A stretch of 64,000 bases of DNA from Sphingobium bisphenolivorans (GCF_000412635.1 NZ_ASTG01000017.1:1-64000), one strand, 5' to 3'; positions 34,592-44,136 are shown, counted from the first letter of the stretch. The notes: generated from the sequence alone by a model not told the origin. A program made the numbers and translations.

Positions 34592-35350
34592 ATGGCTTAC
34601 CCAGTGAATGTGCGTCTGCTGTGCGGAAATGCGATCGTTCGGGAGGGGCTCAGTCGAATTCTGATGGAACGGGATTTCCGCGTAGCTCAATATCCCAATA
34701 TGGCCGCCGCGCTGCAACGGACCGAAGTCCTTGAAGAAGATACCGGTCCTTCGCTGCTCCTGATCGATCATGCGACCGAAGAGCTGGACAGCGAATCCAT
34801 CTCCGCCCTGCAAAGGCGCTTTCCTTCCTCCTACCTGGTGCTTCTGTCGGACCGGTTCGATTTCCAGATCATGCTGAAGGCGTTCCGGCTCGGCGCGCTG
34901 GGCTATATCGTCAAGGAAATCGCCTGTGACCGCCTGATCGCCACGCTGCGTCTGGTCGCCATGGGCGAACGGGTGCTGCCGCCCCAACTGGCCGATGAAC
35001 TGCAATCACGGCCGAGCCTTAGCGAGCCGCTGGAGATCGAGCGCCCGGTAGACGCGACCTGCCTGTCCGATCGCGAGATGGAGATATTGCGCTGGCTGAT
35101 CATGGGCTGCCCGAACAAGGTGATCTCCAAGCGGATGAACATCAGCGAGGCGACCGTGAAGGTCCATGTCAAGGCGGTGCTGCGCAAGCTGCGCGTCAAG
35201 AACCGGACCCAAGCGGCGATCTGGGCAGCCAATCACGGCATGCGCGGCGGCGTGGTCGAAGCGGCGCCGGAAGTACCCGCCGACGTGACCATTCCCCATC
35301 CGGCCCAACTGCCGGCGCTCGAGAGAGCCGCTTCCTACAGCCACGTCTGA
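34592..35350 (+). CDS. LuxR/NarL-type regulator 1 with atypical receiver
   Basis: A 252-residue DNA-binding regulator. Residues 5-125 have the receiver fold: Asp59 in LLLIDH and Lys108 in YIVKE remain, but the N-terminal acidic pair that binds Mg is replaced by Cys11-Gly12 (RLLCGNAIVREGL). Residues 150-215 are a LuxR HTH with LSDREMEILRWL and SEATVKVHVKAVLRKL. No histidine kinase is nearby. It is probably a regulator of the surface-polysaccharide or RTX genes. GAGGGG lies 7 bases before the ATG. A paralogue is encoded at 48.8 kb. Confidence 0.92.
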   Translation: MAYPVNVRLLCGNAIVREGLSRILMERDFRVAQYPNMAAALQRTEVLEEDTGPSLLLIDHATEELDSESISALQRRFPSSYLVLLSDRFDFQIMLKAFRLGALGYIVKEIACDRLIATLRLVAMGERVLPPQLADELQSRPSLSEPLEIERPVDATCLSDREMEILRWLIMGCPNKVISKRMNISEATVKVHVKAVLRKLRVKNRTQAAIWAANHGMRGGVVEAAPEVPADVTIPHPAQLPALERAASYSHV

Positions 35351-35360
35351 TCCTGACAAA

Positions 35361-35418
35361 GGGCGGCCGCGCGGTCGCCCCGTCACTCTCACGGGTCCAC
35401 CCTCCACAGGGTGGACCC
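35361..35418. terminator. Tandem hairpins between convergent genes
   Basis: Two stems lie between the convergent LuxR and RTX genes. The first is GGGCGGCC/GGTCGCCC (35361-35380, 4-base loop, one G-T pair). The second is a perfect 11-bp stem GGGTCCACCCT/AGGGTGGACCC (35393-35418, loop CCAC). They probably end transcription from both sides. Confidence 0.65.
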
Positions 35419-35451
35419 GCGCGGCGCAGCCTTCATTCTGAAAGCCGCGCG

Positions 35452-36645
35452 TCAGGCGAAAACGAAATCCGCGCCCGAGAAGTTTTTCGCGGTCAGAGTG
35501 GCTGTCGGATCAGCCACGTCGATGCTGAACTTGACGCCGGCCGACGTCACCACGTCCAGGAAGATATTGCCGTTCGCACCGTCTCTTGCGAACACGGTGC
35601 CGGCTGCTCCCCCTGCCGCATATTTGCTGACGCCCAGCTTTTCGAGGACGATCCGGTCAGTGCCGTCCTCAAAATCCTCGATCCGGTCGCCGCCGTCGAA
35701 CGCGCCGGCTCCCCTGAAACCGAACCAGTCGGCGCCCGCGCCGCCCCAGAGCCTGTCGGGCCCGAGGTCGCCCATCAGCTTGTCGAACCCGTCATCACCA
35801 TGCAGTTCATCCGCGCCGTCGCCGCCATAGAGCGTGTCGTCGCCTGCGCCGCCGTAGAGAATGTCGGCGCCCGCTTCAGCGCTCAGCCAGTCCGCATCCT
35901 TGCCGCCGTCGAGAAAATCATCGCCCGCGCCTGACGCGAGCGAATCCTTGCCATCGCCGCCGTAAAGCCGGTCAATGCCATTTTCGGAGTCGAGAATGTC
36001 GTTGCCGGCGTCTCCGTAAAGGATGTTATTGCCGTCGCCGCCATCGACCCGGTCATCGCCGATGCCGCCAAAGACCTTGTCGTCGCCCGACTGGCCCTTC
36101 AGCTTGTCACTGCCTTCCTCGCCGTAGATCGTGTCGTTCCCGGCGCCGCCATTGACGCCCTGGGTCGTCAGCTTGCCCGTCGCCGGGTCGATCTCGTTCT
36201 GGAAGCCGTCGTCGCCGGCGCCTGCATAGATCAGATCGTCTCCGGGCCCGGCGTCGATATAGTCCCGGCCGGCTCCTGCGACGATCGTGTCATTGCCGGT
36301 ATCGCCAAGAATATGATCATGGCCGACGCTGCCTTCGATCCAGTCATTGCCGTCGCCGCCGACCATGATGTTGTTGCCCGCACCGCCATAGAGGCGGTCG
36401 TTGCCATAGCCGCCGTCGAGCGAGTCGTTGCCATCCTCGCCATAGATGACGTCGTCGGCCAGGCCGCCCTTCAGGATATCGACTCCCGCGCCGCCGTGCA
36501 TGGTGTCGTTGCCATCGCCGCCCTCGGCATAGTCATCGCCCGCGTCCGCCCAGATTTCATCCGCGCTGGCGCCGCCATAGAGTTTATCGGCAAATGTCGT
36601 CCCTTTAAGGACGTCGATGCCGGCCGTACCGTTGATAAGTGCCAT
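35452..36645 (-). CDS. RTX calcium-binding repeat protein
   Basis: A 397-residue protein with no N-terminal signal. From about residue 25 to 310 it consists of nonapeptide RTX repeats (GGxGxDxxx, such as GGAGDDTLY), which fold into a calcium-bound beta-roll. The last 60 residues are free of repeats and end in DFVFA, a typical type I secretion tail. It has no enzyme domain, so it may be a structural matrix or adhesion protein. The type I exporter encoded at 25.8-29.4 kb is the probable secretion route. GGGGGAA is 7 bases before ATG 36645. Confidence 0.92.
   Translation of the reverse strand: MALINGTAGIDVLKGTTFADKLYGGASADEIWADAGDDYAEGGDGNDTMHGGAGVDILKGGLADDVIYGEDGNDSLDGGYGNDRLYGGAGNNIMVGGDGNDWIEGSVGHDHILGDTGNDTIVAGAGRDYIDAGPGDDLIYAGAGDDGFQNEIDPATGKLTTQGVNGGAGNDTIYGEEGSDKLKGQSGDDKVFGGIGDDRVDGGDGNNILYGDAGNDILDSENGIDRLYGGDGKDSLASGAGDDFLDGGKDADWLSAEAGADILYGGAGDDTLYGGDGADELHGDDGFDKLMGDLGPDRLWGGAGADWFGFRGAGAFDGGDRIEDFEDGTDRIVLEKLGVSKYAAGGAAGTVFARDGANGNIFLDVVTSAGVKFSIDVADPTATLTAKNFSGADFVFA
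35718..36573 (-). repeat. RTX nonapeptide repeat array within the coding region
   Basis: 27-base coding repeats that give GGxGxDxxx units, interrupted once by a spacer near residues 155-170 (FQNEIDPATGKL). The array accounts for most of the protein. Confidence 0.8.
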
Positions 36646-36814
36646 TGGTCGTTCCCCCGCCAAACCCCGCTCCCGCTGAGAGGGGCACCCTCGATTGGGG
36701 GGAGTTTTATGAACGCCATATTTACCGGATCGTCGCTGCGCGGCCGGCCGTTCTGCCGTGCTGGCAAGGTGTTTCCGGGCTATGGGACTCGCTTCTGGGA
36801 GGTCAAGACAGCGA

Positions 36815-38764
36815 TCAGTCCAGTGCTTCCAGCCAGGACTGGAACATCAATATCGTCCATAATTGATGCTGCCAGTTTCGCGTGCCGCTCTGATGCTCGC
36901 GCCACTTCTGCTGGATCGCCTGCGGGTCGAAATAGCCCTCTTGCCGGATCCGGACGGGATCGAGAAGTTCAGCCGCCCATGCCTTGAGCGGACCGCGCAG
37001 CCACTGGTCGAGCGGTACGGAAAATCCCCTCTTCGGCCGGTCGATCAACGCCGCGGGGACATAGCGATACAGCAGCTGGCGCAGAATATATTTGCCCACG
37101 CCGTCGCGGACCTTGAACGGGTGCGGCAGGCTCCAGGCGAATTCGAACACGCTATGGTCGAGCAAGGGAACACGGGTTTCCAGGCTGCTCGCCATGGCGG
37201 CGCGATCGACCTTCACCAATATGTCGTCGGCCATATAATGGCAGGCATCGTCCAGCATCATATGCTCAAAGAGACTGGTTCCGGGCACCTGCCGGGGCGG
37301 GCCGAAGCGTGCCGGCTCGGCCCGTTCTTCAAGCAGGTCGGGAGGGGACCACAAGCTGGTCAGCTGCCGGCAAAGGTCCACCCCATCCTCCGCCAGAATG
37401 ACGTCGGCTCCCTTGTAGAGCCGATCACCCGGATGGGACCAGCGCCGATGGGCAGGCATCAGCGGCTGCGCGAATGCGTAGAGCCGGTCCCACTGCTGTT
37501 CGGGCACGGACCGAATCAGCTGCCCCCCCATGCGCCGCACGGTGCGGGGAATGCGAGATAGATTTTTCCACAAGCCTGCCACCATGAAATAGCGGGCATA
37601 GCCGCCAAACAGCTCGTCGCCGCCATCGCCGGAAAGGGCGACGGTCACCTGCCGGCGGGCGAGGCGAGCGACCAGAGAGGTGGGGATTTGCGAAGGATCG
37701 GCGAAGGGTTCGTCATAGATAAGCGGCAGTTCCGGGATGACCGCCATCGCTTCATCGGGCGACACGAACAATTCGGTGTGGTCGGTTCCCAGATGCCTGG
37801 CGACGGCCGCGGCATGTTCGGCTTCATTATAGTCCGCTTCGTGAAAGCCGATCGAAAAAGTCCGGACGGGCTGCGCCGACTGGGCCTGCATGAGGGACAC
37901 GACGACCGAGGAATCGACGCCGCCTGACAGGAAAGCGCCGAGCGGCACGTCGGCCACCATCTGGCGGCCGATCGCGCGTGTCAGCAGCCCGTCGAGCGCG
38001 TCGGTCGCCTCCGCTTCGGTGCCTGCGAAAGCCTCGCGGCGCTGGCGGGCGACCACATCGGCGGCCAGCCAATAGGGCTGTGGATCGGGGCATGATCCCG
38101 TTTCCAGGTGGCGGCTGCTGAGCTTCAGCCAGTGGCCGGGCAGCAGCTTGCCGATGCCCTGATAGATGCTGAATGGGGCGGGAACCGCATTATGGCGCAG
38201 GTAGAGCGCGAGGGCCTGCCGATCCACGACCGCGTTGAAGCCGGGATAAGCACGCAACGCCTTCAGTTCCGACGCGAACAGAAACGCGCCCTTCTGCCAG
38301 CCATAATAAAGAGGCTTTTCGCCGAACCTGTCGCGCGCGAGCCAAAGGCACCGTTCGGACCGGTCCCACAGCGCAAAGGCGAACATGCCGGTCGCGCGGC
38401 GCAGGCTTTCTTCCACACCCCATCGTTCGACAGCGGCCAGCAGCGTTTCCGTATCCGAATGACCCCGCCATGCCGGCACGGCGCCCTCGCTTTCCAGGTC
38501 GCGCCTGACGTCCCCATGATTATAGATTTCGCCATTATAGACGATGACCCACCGCCCGCTCGCCGACGCCATCGGCTGCCGTCCCGCCGCCGAGAGATCG
38601 ACGATCGACAGCCGATTGTGCGCCAGCGCGATGCCCGCTTCGTCATCGCACCACAGGTCGGCGTCATCGGGTCCGCGATGCTGCAAGGCCCTGCTCATGC
38701 GCGGCAAGGCGCTTTGCAGAAGCGGGAAATCCTTGCGACTCCAGCCGCCGGTCAGCCCGCACAT
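36815..38764 (-). CDS. asnB: Asparagine synthase (glutamine-hydrolysing) family
   Basis: A 649-residue two-domain enzyme. The glutaminase half starts with Cys2 (MCGLTGGW) and has RGPDD and YNGEIYNH. The synthetase half has the ATP-pyrophosphatase loop GAFLSGGVDSS and ALSGDGGDELFGGY. ATG 38764 is chosen because it exposes the nucleophile Cys2. Enzymes of this class in glycan loci are thought to amidate a carboxyl group of a sugar or peptide; simple asparagine synthesis is also possible. It is the only gene in its transcript here. Confidence 0.92.
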   Translation of the reverse strand: MCGLTGGWSRKDFPLLQSALPRMSRALQHRGPDDADLWCDDEAGIALAHNRLSIVDLSAAGRQPMASASGRWVIVYNGEIYNHGDVRRDLESEGAVPAWRGHSDTETLLAAVERWGVEESLRRATGMFAFALWDRSERCLWLARDRFGEKPLYYGWQKGAFLFASELKALRAYPGFNAVVDRQALALYLRHNAVPAPFSIYQGIGKLLPGHWLKLSSRHLETGSCPDPQPYWLAADVVARQRREAFAGTEAEATDALDGLLTRAIGRQMVADVPLGAFLSGGVDSSVVVSLMQAQSAQPVRTFSIGFHEADYNEAEHAAAVARHLGTDHTELFVSPDEAMAVIPELPLIYDEPFADPSQIPTSLVARLARRQVTVALSGDGGDELFGGYARYFMVAGLWKNLSRIPRTVRRMGGQLIRSVPEQQWDRLYAFAQPLMPAHRRWSHPGDRLYKGADVILAEDGVDLCRQLTSLWSPPDLLEERAEPARFGPPRQVPGTSLFEHMMLDDACHYMADDILVKVDRAAMASSLETRVPLLDHSVFEFAWSLPHPFKVRDGVGKYILRQLLYRYVPAALIDRPKRGFSVPLDQWLRGPLKAWAAELLDPVRIRQEGYFDPQAIQQKWREHQSGTRNWQHQLWTILMFQSWLEALD

Positions 38765-39038
38765 GGCGGTCTGTCCTCGGCCCTGCACCCGCCCGGAACC
38801 AAGTCATTCAGGCTTTTCCATGTCGTCATGCCCTCAGCCTAGACCCCCGCAGGCCCGACTCCAGAGCCATTGAGGATGATATCCGATCGAGTTTGCACGG
38901 CCCGCCAATGGCTTAGCCCGCCCTGCCGTTCGCCCGCGTACCACTAACCCCAATGGGCCGGCATCCTAGCCAAGCGCTCACTTCACGGCACCGTCCCGCC
39001 TGATAGCTTGACGGAAGGCGTCCATCACAAGGTGAGCC

Positions 39039-40226
39039 ATGAAAATTCTTCATGTGATAACGGCTCTGAATGTCGGGGGCGCCGAGGCGATGCTGGCCCG
39101 GCTGCTGGAGCATGAGCGGTCGTGCAGCAGCAGCCATCGCTCGAGCGTCGCTTCGCTGATGCCGCCGGGGCAGGCCGGCATGCGCATCCGGGAGAGCGGC
39201 GTCGCGCTTTACGATTGCGGGGTGGAAAGAGCGTCCTCCGCCTTGGCCGGGCTGGCGCGGCTGCGCCGGATCATTGATGAGGTCCGGCCCGATATGATCA
39301 TGGGCTGGATGTATCATGCCCATGTCGCGACCGCGCTGGCGGGGATGCTGCACAGGGTTCCTAACCCGACGATCTGGAACGTGCGGCACAGCATCGATGA
39401 TCTGCGCCAGGAAAAGCCGTCCCTTCGAATGGTGATCCAGCTTGGGGCGCTGCTGTCCCGGTCCGCCCGGACGATCATCTACAATTCCCACGCCGCCGCC
39501 GAACAGCACGGCCGGCTCGGCTTTCGCGCGAAGCGGGCGGTGGTCATTCCCAACGGCTTCGATTGTGACCGCCTGCGGCCGCGCACGGGCGCCCGTGATG
39601 AGATTGCCGCTCGGCTCGGCATCGATTCCAGGGCGCTCATCATCGGCATGGCGGCGCGCAACCATCCGATGAAGGACGCCGCCACCCTCGCCATCGCGGT
39701 CCGGCGGGCCAGAGATGCGGGTGTCGATGCCCATCTGCTGCTGACCGGCGAAGGCATGGACAAGCCGACCGGTCGATTGGCGCGGCTAGTCGGCGAATTG
39801 CCTGCCGACCGGGTGACGCTGCGCGGCCATGACGCCTCGCTTGCCGAGCTGCTGCCAGGTCTTGACCTTCTCGCCCTTCCCTCCGCCTGGGGAGAGGGAT
39901 TTCCCAACATATTAGGCGAAGCGATGGCCTGCGGCGTGCCGTGCATCGCAACGGATGTCGGCGACAGCCGCTGGGTCGTCGCGGATACCGGCCTGATCGT
40001 GCCGCCCCGCGATCCGGAACAGATGGCGGGCGCGATCCTCAGCATGGCGCAACTCGGCGCGATCGGGCGCAGGCGGCTGGGCGAAGCGGCAAGAGAGCGG
40101 GTGAAGCAGCGCTTCTCGATCGGCCAGATCGCGGCGCTTTACCGGGAGCTTTACGAAGAAGCCGTCAGCGGCACGGCGCCCGCGCCCGGCACGCAGGCCG
40201 AACTCTACAAGCCACAGGTGATGTGA
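39039..40226 (+). CDS. Glycosyltransferase, GT4 type
   Basis: A 395-residue GT-B enzyme. N-terminal HVITALNVGGAEAMLARL is typical of GT4 acceptor domains. The donor domain has FPNILGEAMACGVPCIATDVGDSRWVV with the EX7E pattern. It starts an operon with a second glycosyltransferase, whose ATG follows directly after its TGA, and a pectate-lyase-like gene. It probably adds one sugar of the repeat unit. Confidence 0.93.
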   Translation: MKILHVITALNVGGAEAMLARLLEHERSCSSSHRSSVASLMPPGQAGMRIRESGVALYDCGVERASSALAGLARLRRIIDEVRPDMIMGWMYHAHVATALAGMLHRVPNPTIWNVRHSIDDLRQEKPSLRMVIQLGALLSRSARTIIYNSHAAAEQHGRLGFRAKRAVVIPNGFDCDRLRPRTGARDEIAARLGIDSRALIIGMAARNHPMKDAATLAIAVRRARDAGVDAHLLLTGEGMDKPTGRLARLVGELPADRVTLRGHDASLAELLPGLDLLALPSAWGEGFPNILGEAMACGVPCIATDVGDSRWVVADTGLIVPPRDPEQMAGAILSMAQLGAIGRRRLGEAARERVKQRFSIGQIAALYRELYEEAVSGTAPAPGTQAELYKPQVM

Positions 40227-41492
40227 ATGGTTCGAATGGTTGCTTCCCCCGCGATGCCGCCGGCCGCGATCGTCCCCCGAAGCGCGCTTCAGGCAGCGGC
40301 CCCGCCGCGCATCTGCTTTCCCTTCGGCGGCGGCGCGGTGGGTGGAAGCCATATCTCGGCGGTGAAGCTCATCCAGCGCCTCGACCGCAGCCAGGTGCAT
40401 CCGCTGATCGTGCTGCATCATGGATCGGGCGAGCTCGGCCGCTTCCTGAAAGGGGAAGGACTGGATTATCTGACACTCAACGATGCGCTCTTCTTCGGCA
40501 CCAGCGCGGGTCTCACCAAGCCGCGCGGAGCCGGGGCGGTCTGGCGGACCTGCGCCGATCAATGGCGGCTTGCGCACTTTCTCAAGAGCCATGACGTCCG
40601 CATAGTCCACACCAATGAGGGCGCGATGCATGTGTCCTGGGCGCTCCCGGCCCGGCTCGCCGGTGCGAAGCAGGTCTGGCATCATCGCGGCAGTTCGGAC
40701 GCGCGCGGCGTGCGCTTCCTTGCGCCGGTGGTGGCAAGCCACATCATTGGAGTATCGGAATTCGCGCTGTCGGCAGTGCGCCCCATCCCAGGGGCTGCGC
40801 GCAAGACAGCGGTTGTCTATAGCCCCTTCGACGTCGATGCAGAGCCGATCGACCGGCAAGAGGCGCATGCGGCGTTGACTACCGAACTCGGTGTTGATCC
40901 CGAAACCCGGCTGATCGGCTTCTTCGGCAATCTGGTCGAACGCAAGCGCCCGCAGCTGTTCATCGACATGATAGCGCAGATGGCCGGAATGCGCCCCGAT
41001 CTCCCCTTCATGGGGCTGCTGTTCGGAGCGGCGCTACAATCCGGTGTGAAGGAGATGCTGGAGGACCATGCGCGCTCTGTCGGCGTCGCCGATCGGGTCC
41101 GCCTGATGGGCTTCCGCTATGGATCGGCACGGCTCATGGCCGGGTGCGATGTCCACGCCGTGCCCTCGATCGATGAACCCTTCGGGCGTTCGCTGATCGA
41201 AGCGATGTTGCTGGGCACACCGGTCATCGCGGCCGAATCCGGAGGCAATAGGGAGGCCATCGAGCAGGGGGTCACCGGGCTGCTCACCGCGCCAGACAAT
41301 CCCACAGCCATGGCCGCCGCGATCGTCGACCTGCTGGAATCGCCGCACCGCCACAAGGCGATCGCCGCCAGGGCGCGGGAGACGGCCAGGCATCGCTACA
41401 GCACCGAAAGGCATATCGCCGAGGTGAGCGCGATCTATCAGTCGCTTCTGGGTCACGCTGCACAAGGGGCCACCGGCCATGGTCAACATTAG
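40227..41492 (+). CDS. Glycosyltransferase, GT4 type
   Basis: A 421-residue GT-B enzyme with ICFPFGGGAVGGSHISAV as the glycine-rich acceptor-domain start and a donor domain with FGRSLIEAMLLGTPVIAAESGG. About 40 extra residues precede the family start. It follows the previous glycosyltransferase with no gap and overlaps the pectate-lyase-like gene by 14 bases, so all three are expected to be cotranslated. Confidence 0.92.
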   Translation: MVRMVASPAMPPAAIVPRSALQAAAPPRICFPFGGGAVGGSHISAVKLIQRLDRSQVHPLIVLHHGSGELGRFLKGEGLDYLTLNDALFFGTSAGLTKPRGAGAVWRTCADQWRLAHFLKSHDVRIVHTNEGAMHVSWALPARLAGAKQVWHHRGSSDARGVRFLAPVVASHIIGVSEFALSAVRPIPGAARKTAVVYSPFDVDAEPIDRQEAHAALTTELGVDPETRLIGFFGNLVERKRPQLFIDMIAQMAGMRPDLPFMGLLFGAALQSGVKEMLEDHARSVGVADRVRLMGFRYGSARLMAGCDVHAVPSIDEPFGRSLIEAMLLGTPVIAAESGGNREAIEQGVTGLLTAPDNPTAMAAAIVDLLESPHRHKAIAARARETARHRYSTERHIAEVSAIYQSLLGHAAQGATGHGQH

Positions 41493-42900
41493 CCCGATGG
41501 CGATCCTTGGCACCGCCATCGCGCTTTTGCTCGCCACGCCATTCATGGCACCGTCCGATTGGCTGGCGTCGGGGAGCGAAGGGGTTAGCCCCAAAGGCCG
41601 CAACCGGGACCCCGCGCTGCCGGATGTTCCGGGCGTCGATGCCTTTCCCGGCGCGGAGGGCTTTGGCCGACGGGCGCGGGGCGGGCGCGGGGGCAAGATC
41701 ATCGCGGTGACCACGCTGGCGGATCAAGGGCCGGGCTCTCTCCGTGCCTGCATCGATGCCAAAGGTCCCCGAACCTGCATCTTCCGTGTCAGCGGCGTCA
41801 TCCGCTTCACCACCCAGCGGCCGGTGATCCACAACCCCTATATCACCATCGCGGGGCAGACGGCGCCGGGCGGCGGCATCCTCATCACGCATGCTGGCGG
41901 TTCGCAAGCCTATACGCCGATCGTCGTCAGCAACACGCATGACGTGATCATCCGCGACATTCGCGTGCGCACGGAATTGAATGCCGACCCGGAACATCGG
42001 GGCAGCAATGGCTCCTTTCTGTTCAAGAACAGCCGCGACGTCATTTTCGACCATGTCAGCGGGGCCTGGGCGCTGGATCAGGTGATGACCGGCTATGGCG
42101 ACAACGACAATATCACCGTGTCCAACTCCATATTCAGCGAGGGCATTCCCCGGCACGACAAATGCGCGCTGCTCGGGTCCGATCCGAAGGGGCCTCAGAA
42201 GCTCAGCTTCATTCGCAATATCTGCGCGCATAATGGCGATCGGAACCCGGACGTGAACTTTCCGCCGGGGTCGTGCGTCGAGATCGTGAACAACGTCCTT
42301 TATAACGGCTCGTCCCAGTTCACCGAAATCCATGAGAATTTCGGCGGAACCCCGGTCAACGTCGTCGGCAATTATTATCGCAGGGGACCCAACAGCCGCA
42401 CCACCATTCCTGCCGTCGATCGCGTGGTCATAGCGAGCAAGGGCAAGTCCCGGATCTTCGTGGCGGACAATCAGCTGGACCATGTGCGCGTGATGACGAC
42501 CGCGGCAGCCGAAGAGGCGATGGTGCCGGGACCCGTATGCCCGCTCAGCACGCGCGCCATTCCCGCTGAACAGGCCTATGTCCAGGCGCTGCAACAGGCC
42601 GGCGCCTTCCCACGCGATTCGCTCGACCTGCGCATCGTGTCGGAGGTGCGGAACCGCACCGGATCGATCGTCCGTGGGCCGCTGCTGAACGGACCACGGC
42701 CGCTACCGGTCATTGCGCCCGGCGAGCCCTATGTCGACCTGGATGAGGACGGCATGGCCGATAGCTGGGAAAGGGCCAATGGCATGGACCCCGGGCGCAA
42801 TGACGCGTGGGAGGATGCCGATCGTGATAAATGGCTGAACCTGGACGAATTTCTGGACTTCGCCCACCGTCAGGCGCTGGCAGGCCGACCGATCAGCTGA
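41479..42900 (+). CDS. Pectate-lyase-like secreted protein
   Basis: A 473-residue protein. A signal peptide or anchor (residues 5-25) is followed by a right-handed beta-helix pattern characteristic of polysaccharide lyase family 1 relatives: PGAEGFGRRARGGRGG, then VTTLADQGPGSLRACI and repeated IxN/VxN rungs. The C-terminus has DLDEDGMADSWE and DADRDKW, calcium-binding loops like those of thrombospondin type 3 repeats. It probably trims or cleaves a uronate-containing glycan, perhaps the product of this locus. It overlaps the upstream glycosyltransferase gene. Confidence 0.85.
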   Translation: MVNISPMAILGTAIALLLATPFMAPSDWLASGSEGVSPKGRNRDPALPDVPGVDAFPGAEGFGRRARGGRGGKIIAVTTLADQGPGSLRACIDAKGPRTCIFRVSGVIRFTTQRPVIHNPYITIAGQTAPGGGILITHAGGSQAYTPIVVSNTHDVIIRDIRVRTELNADPEHRGSNGSFLFKNSRDVIFDHVSGAWALDQVMTGYGDNDNITVSNSIFSEGIPRHDKCALLGSDPKGPQKLSFIRNICAHNGDRNPDVNFPPGSCVEIVNNVLYNGSSQFTEIHENFGGTPVNVVGNYYRRGPNSRTTIPAVDRVVIASKGKSRIFVADNQLDHVRVMTTAAAEEAMVPGPVCPLSTRAIPAEQAYVQALQQAGAFPRDSLDLRIVSEVRNRTGSIVRGPLLNGPRPLPVIAPGEPYVDLDEDGMADSWERANGMDPGRNDAWEDADRDKWLNLDEFLDFAHRQALAGRPIS

Positions 42901-42915
42901 CCGACCGGCCCGGCA

Positions 42916-44136
42916 TCAATATTGCAGGCGCACCTCAGCCCCCAGGATGCTGCGATCGAAATCGTCGAGCGGCTCGCTGCTCTCGCGGTTGGCGAGGCGC
43001 CCGGTCAGCGCGAAAGCGATGTTGCGGCTGAGCAGATATTCAAGTTCAACCAGGCCCGCGATCGTCCGCTCTTTCTGCCCAGCGCCGATGAAGACACTTC
43101 GGCGATAGATGACCGCCCCTTGCCAGCGAAGATTATGGTAGATTTCATTCTGCAGCCCCAGCTGGAAGCGCGTATCGGTGCGCCCTTGCGCGCCCGCCCG
43201 CACTGTAGCGACATCACCGCGGAAGCCGTCCAGCGTCACGACCACACGCGGCGTCGGCGTATAGGTGAGGCCAGCCGACACAGAGAGGCCGGATCGAGAA
43301 CGCAGCCGGCGGTCGTCGGGATTGAACCGGAACACGCCGACCGCCGCTTCACCCTGGATCAGCCCGCCCGGCTGGAACGCGACACCGCCCCGCGCGCCAT
43401 AGGTCTTGGAGTCGCGATTAAGGGCGGATGGGTCATCACCCAACCGGAAATCCCTCGCCGTCAGAAACAGTTCGCCAAAAGCGCTAACGATGCCGCTGAC
43501 CCGGTAGCCGACCCGCCCGACACCGCCATATTGCCAATAGTCGCGGTCCGCATCGCTTGCGCGCAGCGCATTGTTGCGCAGCGCCGATCCCTTGAGGCCG
43601 AGATTGATCTTGGCTCCCTGGTGACTATAGCCAAGTTCGCTGCGGAACTGGTCATATTTGCGGGGCGATATGCCGACCGTGGTCAGACCTTCCGGCTCAC
43701 CGCGTTCTTCGACCACCCGCATCCAGCCGAGATTGGCCGAAAGGCTGTCCGCGTTCGAAAACTGATAGCTGCCTTTCAGATTGACCGTGCCAGCCTCCGA
43801 ATTTTCGGTCTTCCTGTCGAAGTAGCGGCGCACCACCGCCCGAGCCTGCAGCCCGAGATCAACCTTGTCGTCCTTCATTCCCAGATTGATCCAGGGTGAG
43901 AAGACCGCGCGAACATCGTGGATCTCGTCGGACGGCAGGGCGTAGATATTCGAATCATATTCCAGCCTGACATCGCCGCCGAAGGCGGCAGCGACCCTGC
44001 CCAGCTGGATCGACCTGGCATCATATTCGCCAGGCGCCTCGATCAGCGGAGTCGCGCGATCGAGCTGCTGCGCGAAAGCCGGCACGGCGGCGGCCAGCGC
44101 CGCGCAGGAACCGATCGACAGGAGGAAGCGGGGCAT
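42916..44136 (-). CDS. Outer membrane beta-barrel protein of a polysaccharide locus
   Basis: About 406 residues with a signal peptide (MPRFLLSIG to AFAQ) and then alternating amphipathic strands ending in a C-terminal aromatic residue (AEVRLQY), typical of an outer-membrane barrel of the BBP2-like type. It may serve as a secretion or anchoring barrel for the polysaccharide. ATG 44136 overlaps the stop of the Wza-like gene (TGATG); an ATG at 44145 is an alternative. No enzymatic motif is visible. Confidence 0.83.
   Translation of the reverse strand: MPRFLLSIGSCAALAAAVPAFAQQLDRATPLIEAPGEYDARSIQLGRVAAAFGGDVRLEYDSNIYALPSDEIHDVRAVFSPWINLGMKDDKVDLGLQARAVVRRYFDRKTENSEAGTVNLKGSYQFSNADSLSANLGWMRVVEERGEPEGLTTVGISPRKYDQFRSELGYSHQGAKINLGLKGSALRNNALRASDADRDYWQYGGVGRVGYRVSGIVSAFGELFLTARDFRLGDDPSALNRDSKTYGARGGVAFQPGGLIQGEAAVGVFRFNPDDRRLRSRSGLSVSAGLTYTPTPRVVVTLDGFRGDVATVRAGAQGRTDTRFQLGLQNEIYHNLRWQGAVIYRRSVFIGAGQKERTIAGLVELEYLLSRNIAFALTGRLANRESSEPLDDFDRSILGAEVRLQY

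Noticed and set aside
34576..34734. Short frame with GGAGG upstream that overlaps the start of LuxR regulator 1
   Set aside because: It is out of frame with the regulator, and its Ser/Arg-rich translation follows the codon pattern of the regulator frame. It could only be a leader, and nothing else supports it.
35718..36573. Tandem repeats as a CRISPR array
   Set aside because: The repeats are 27-base in-frame coding units for RTX nonapeptides with no unique spacers.
36815..38764. Asparagine-synthase-like gene as a lasso-peptide cyclase
   Set aside because: It has a full glutaminase half with Cys2, and no lasso protease or precursor gene is adjacent. Lasso cyclases differ in the N-terminal half.
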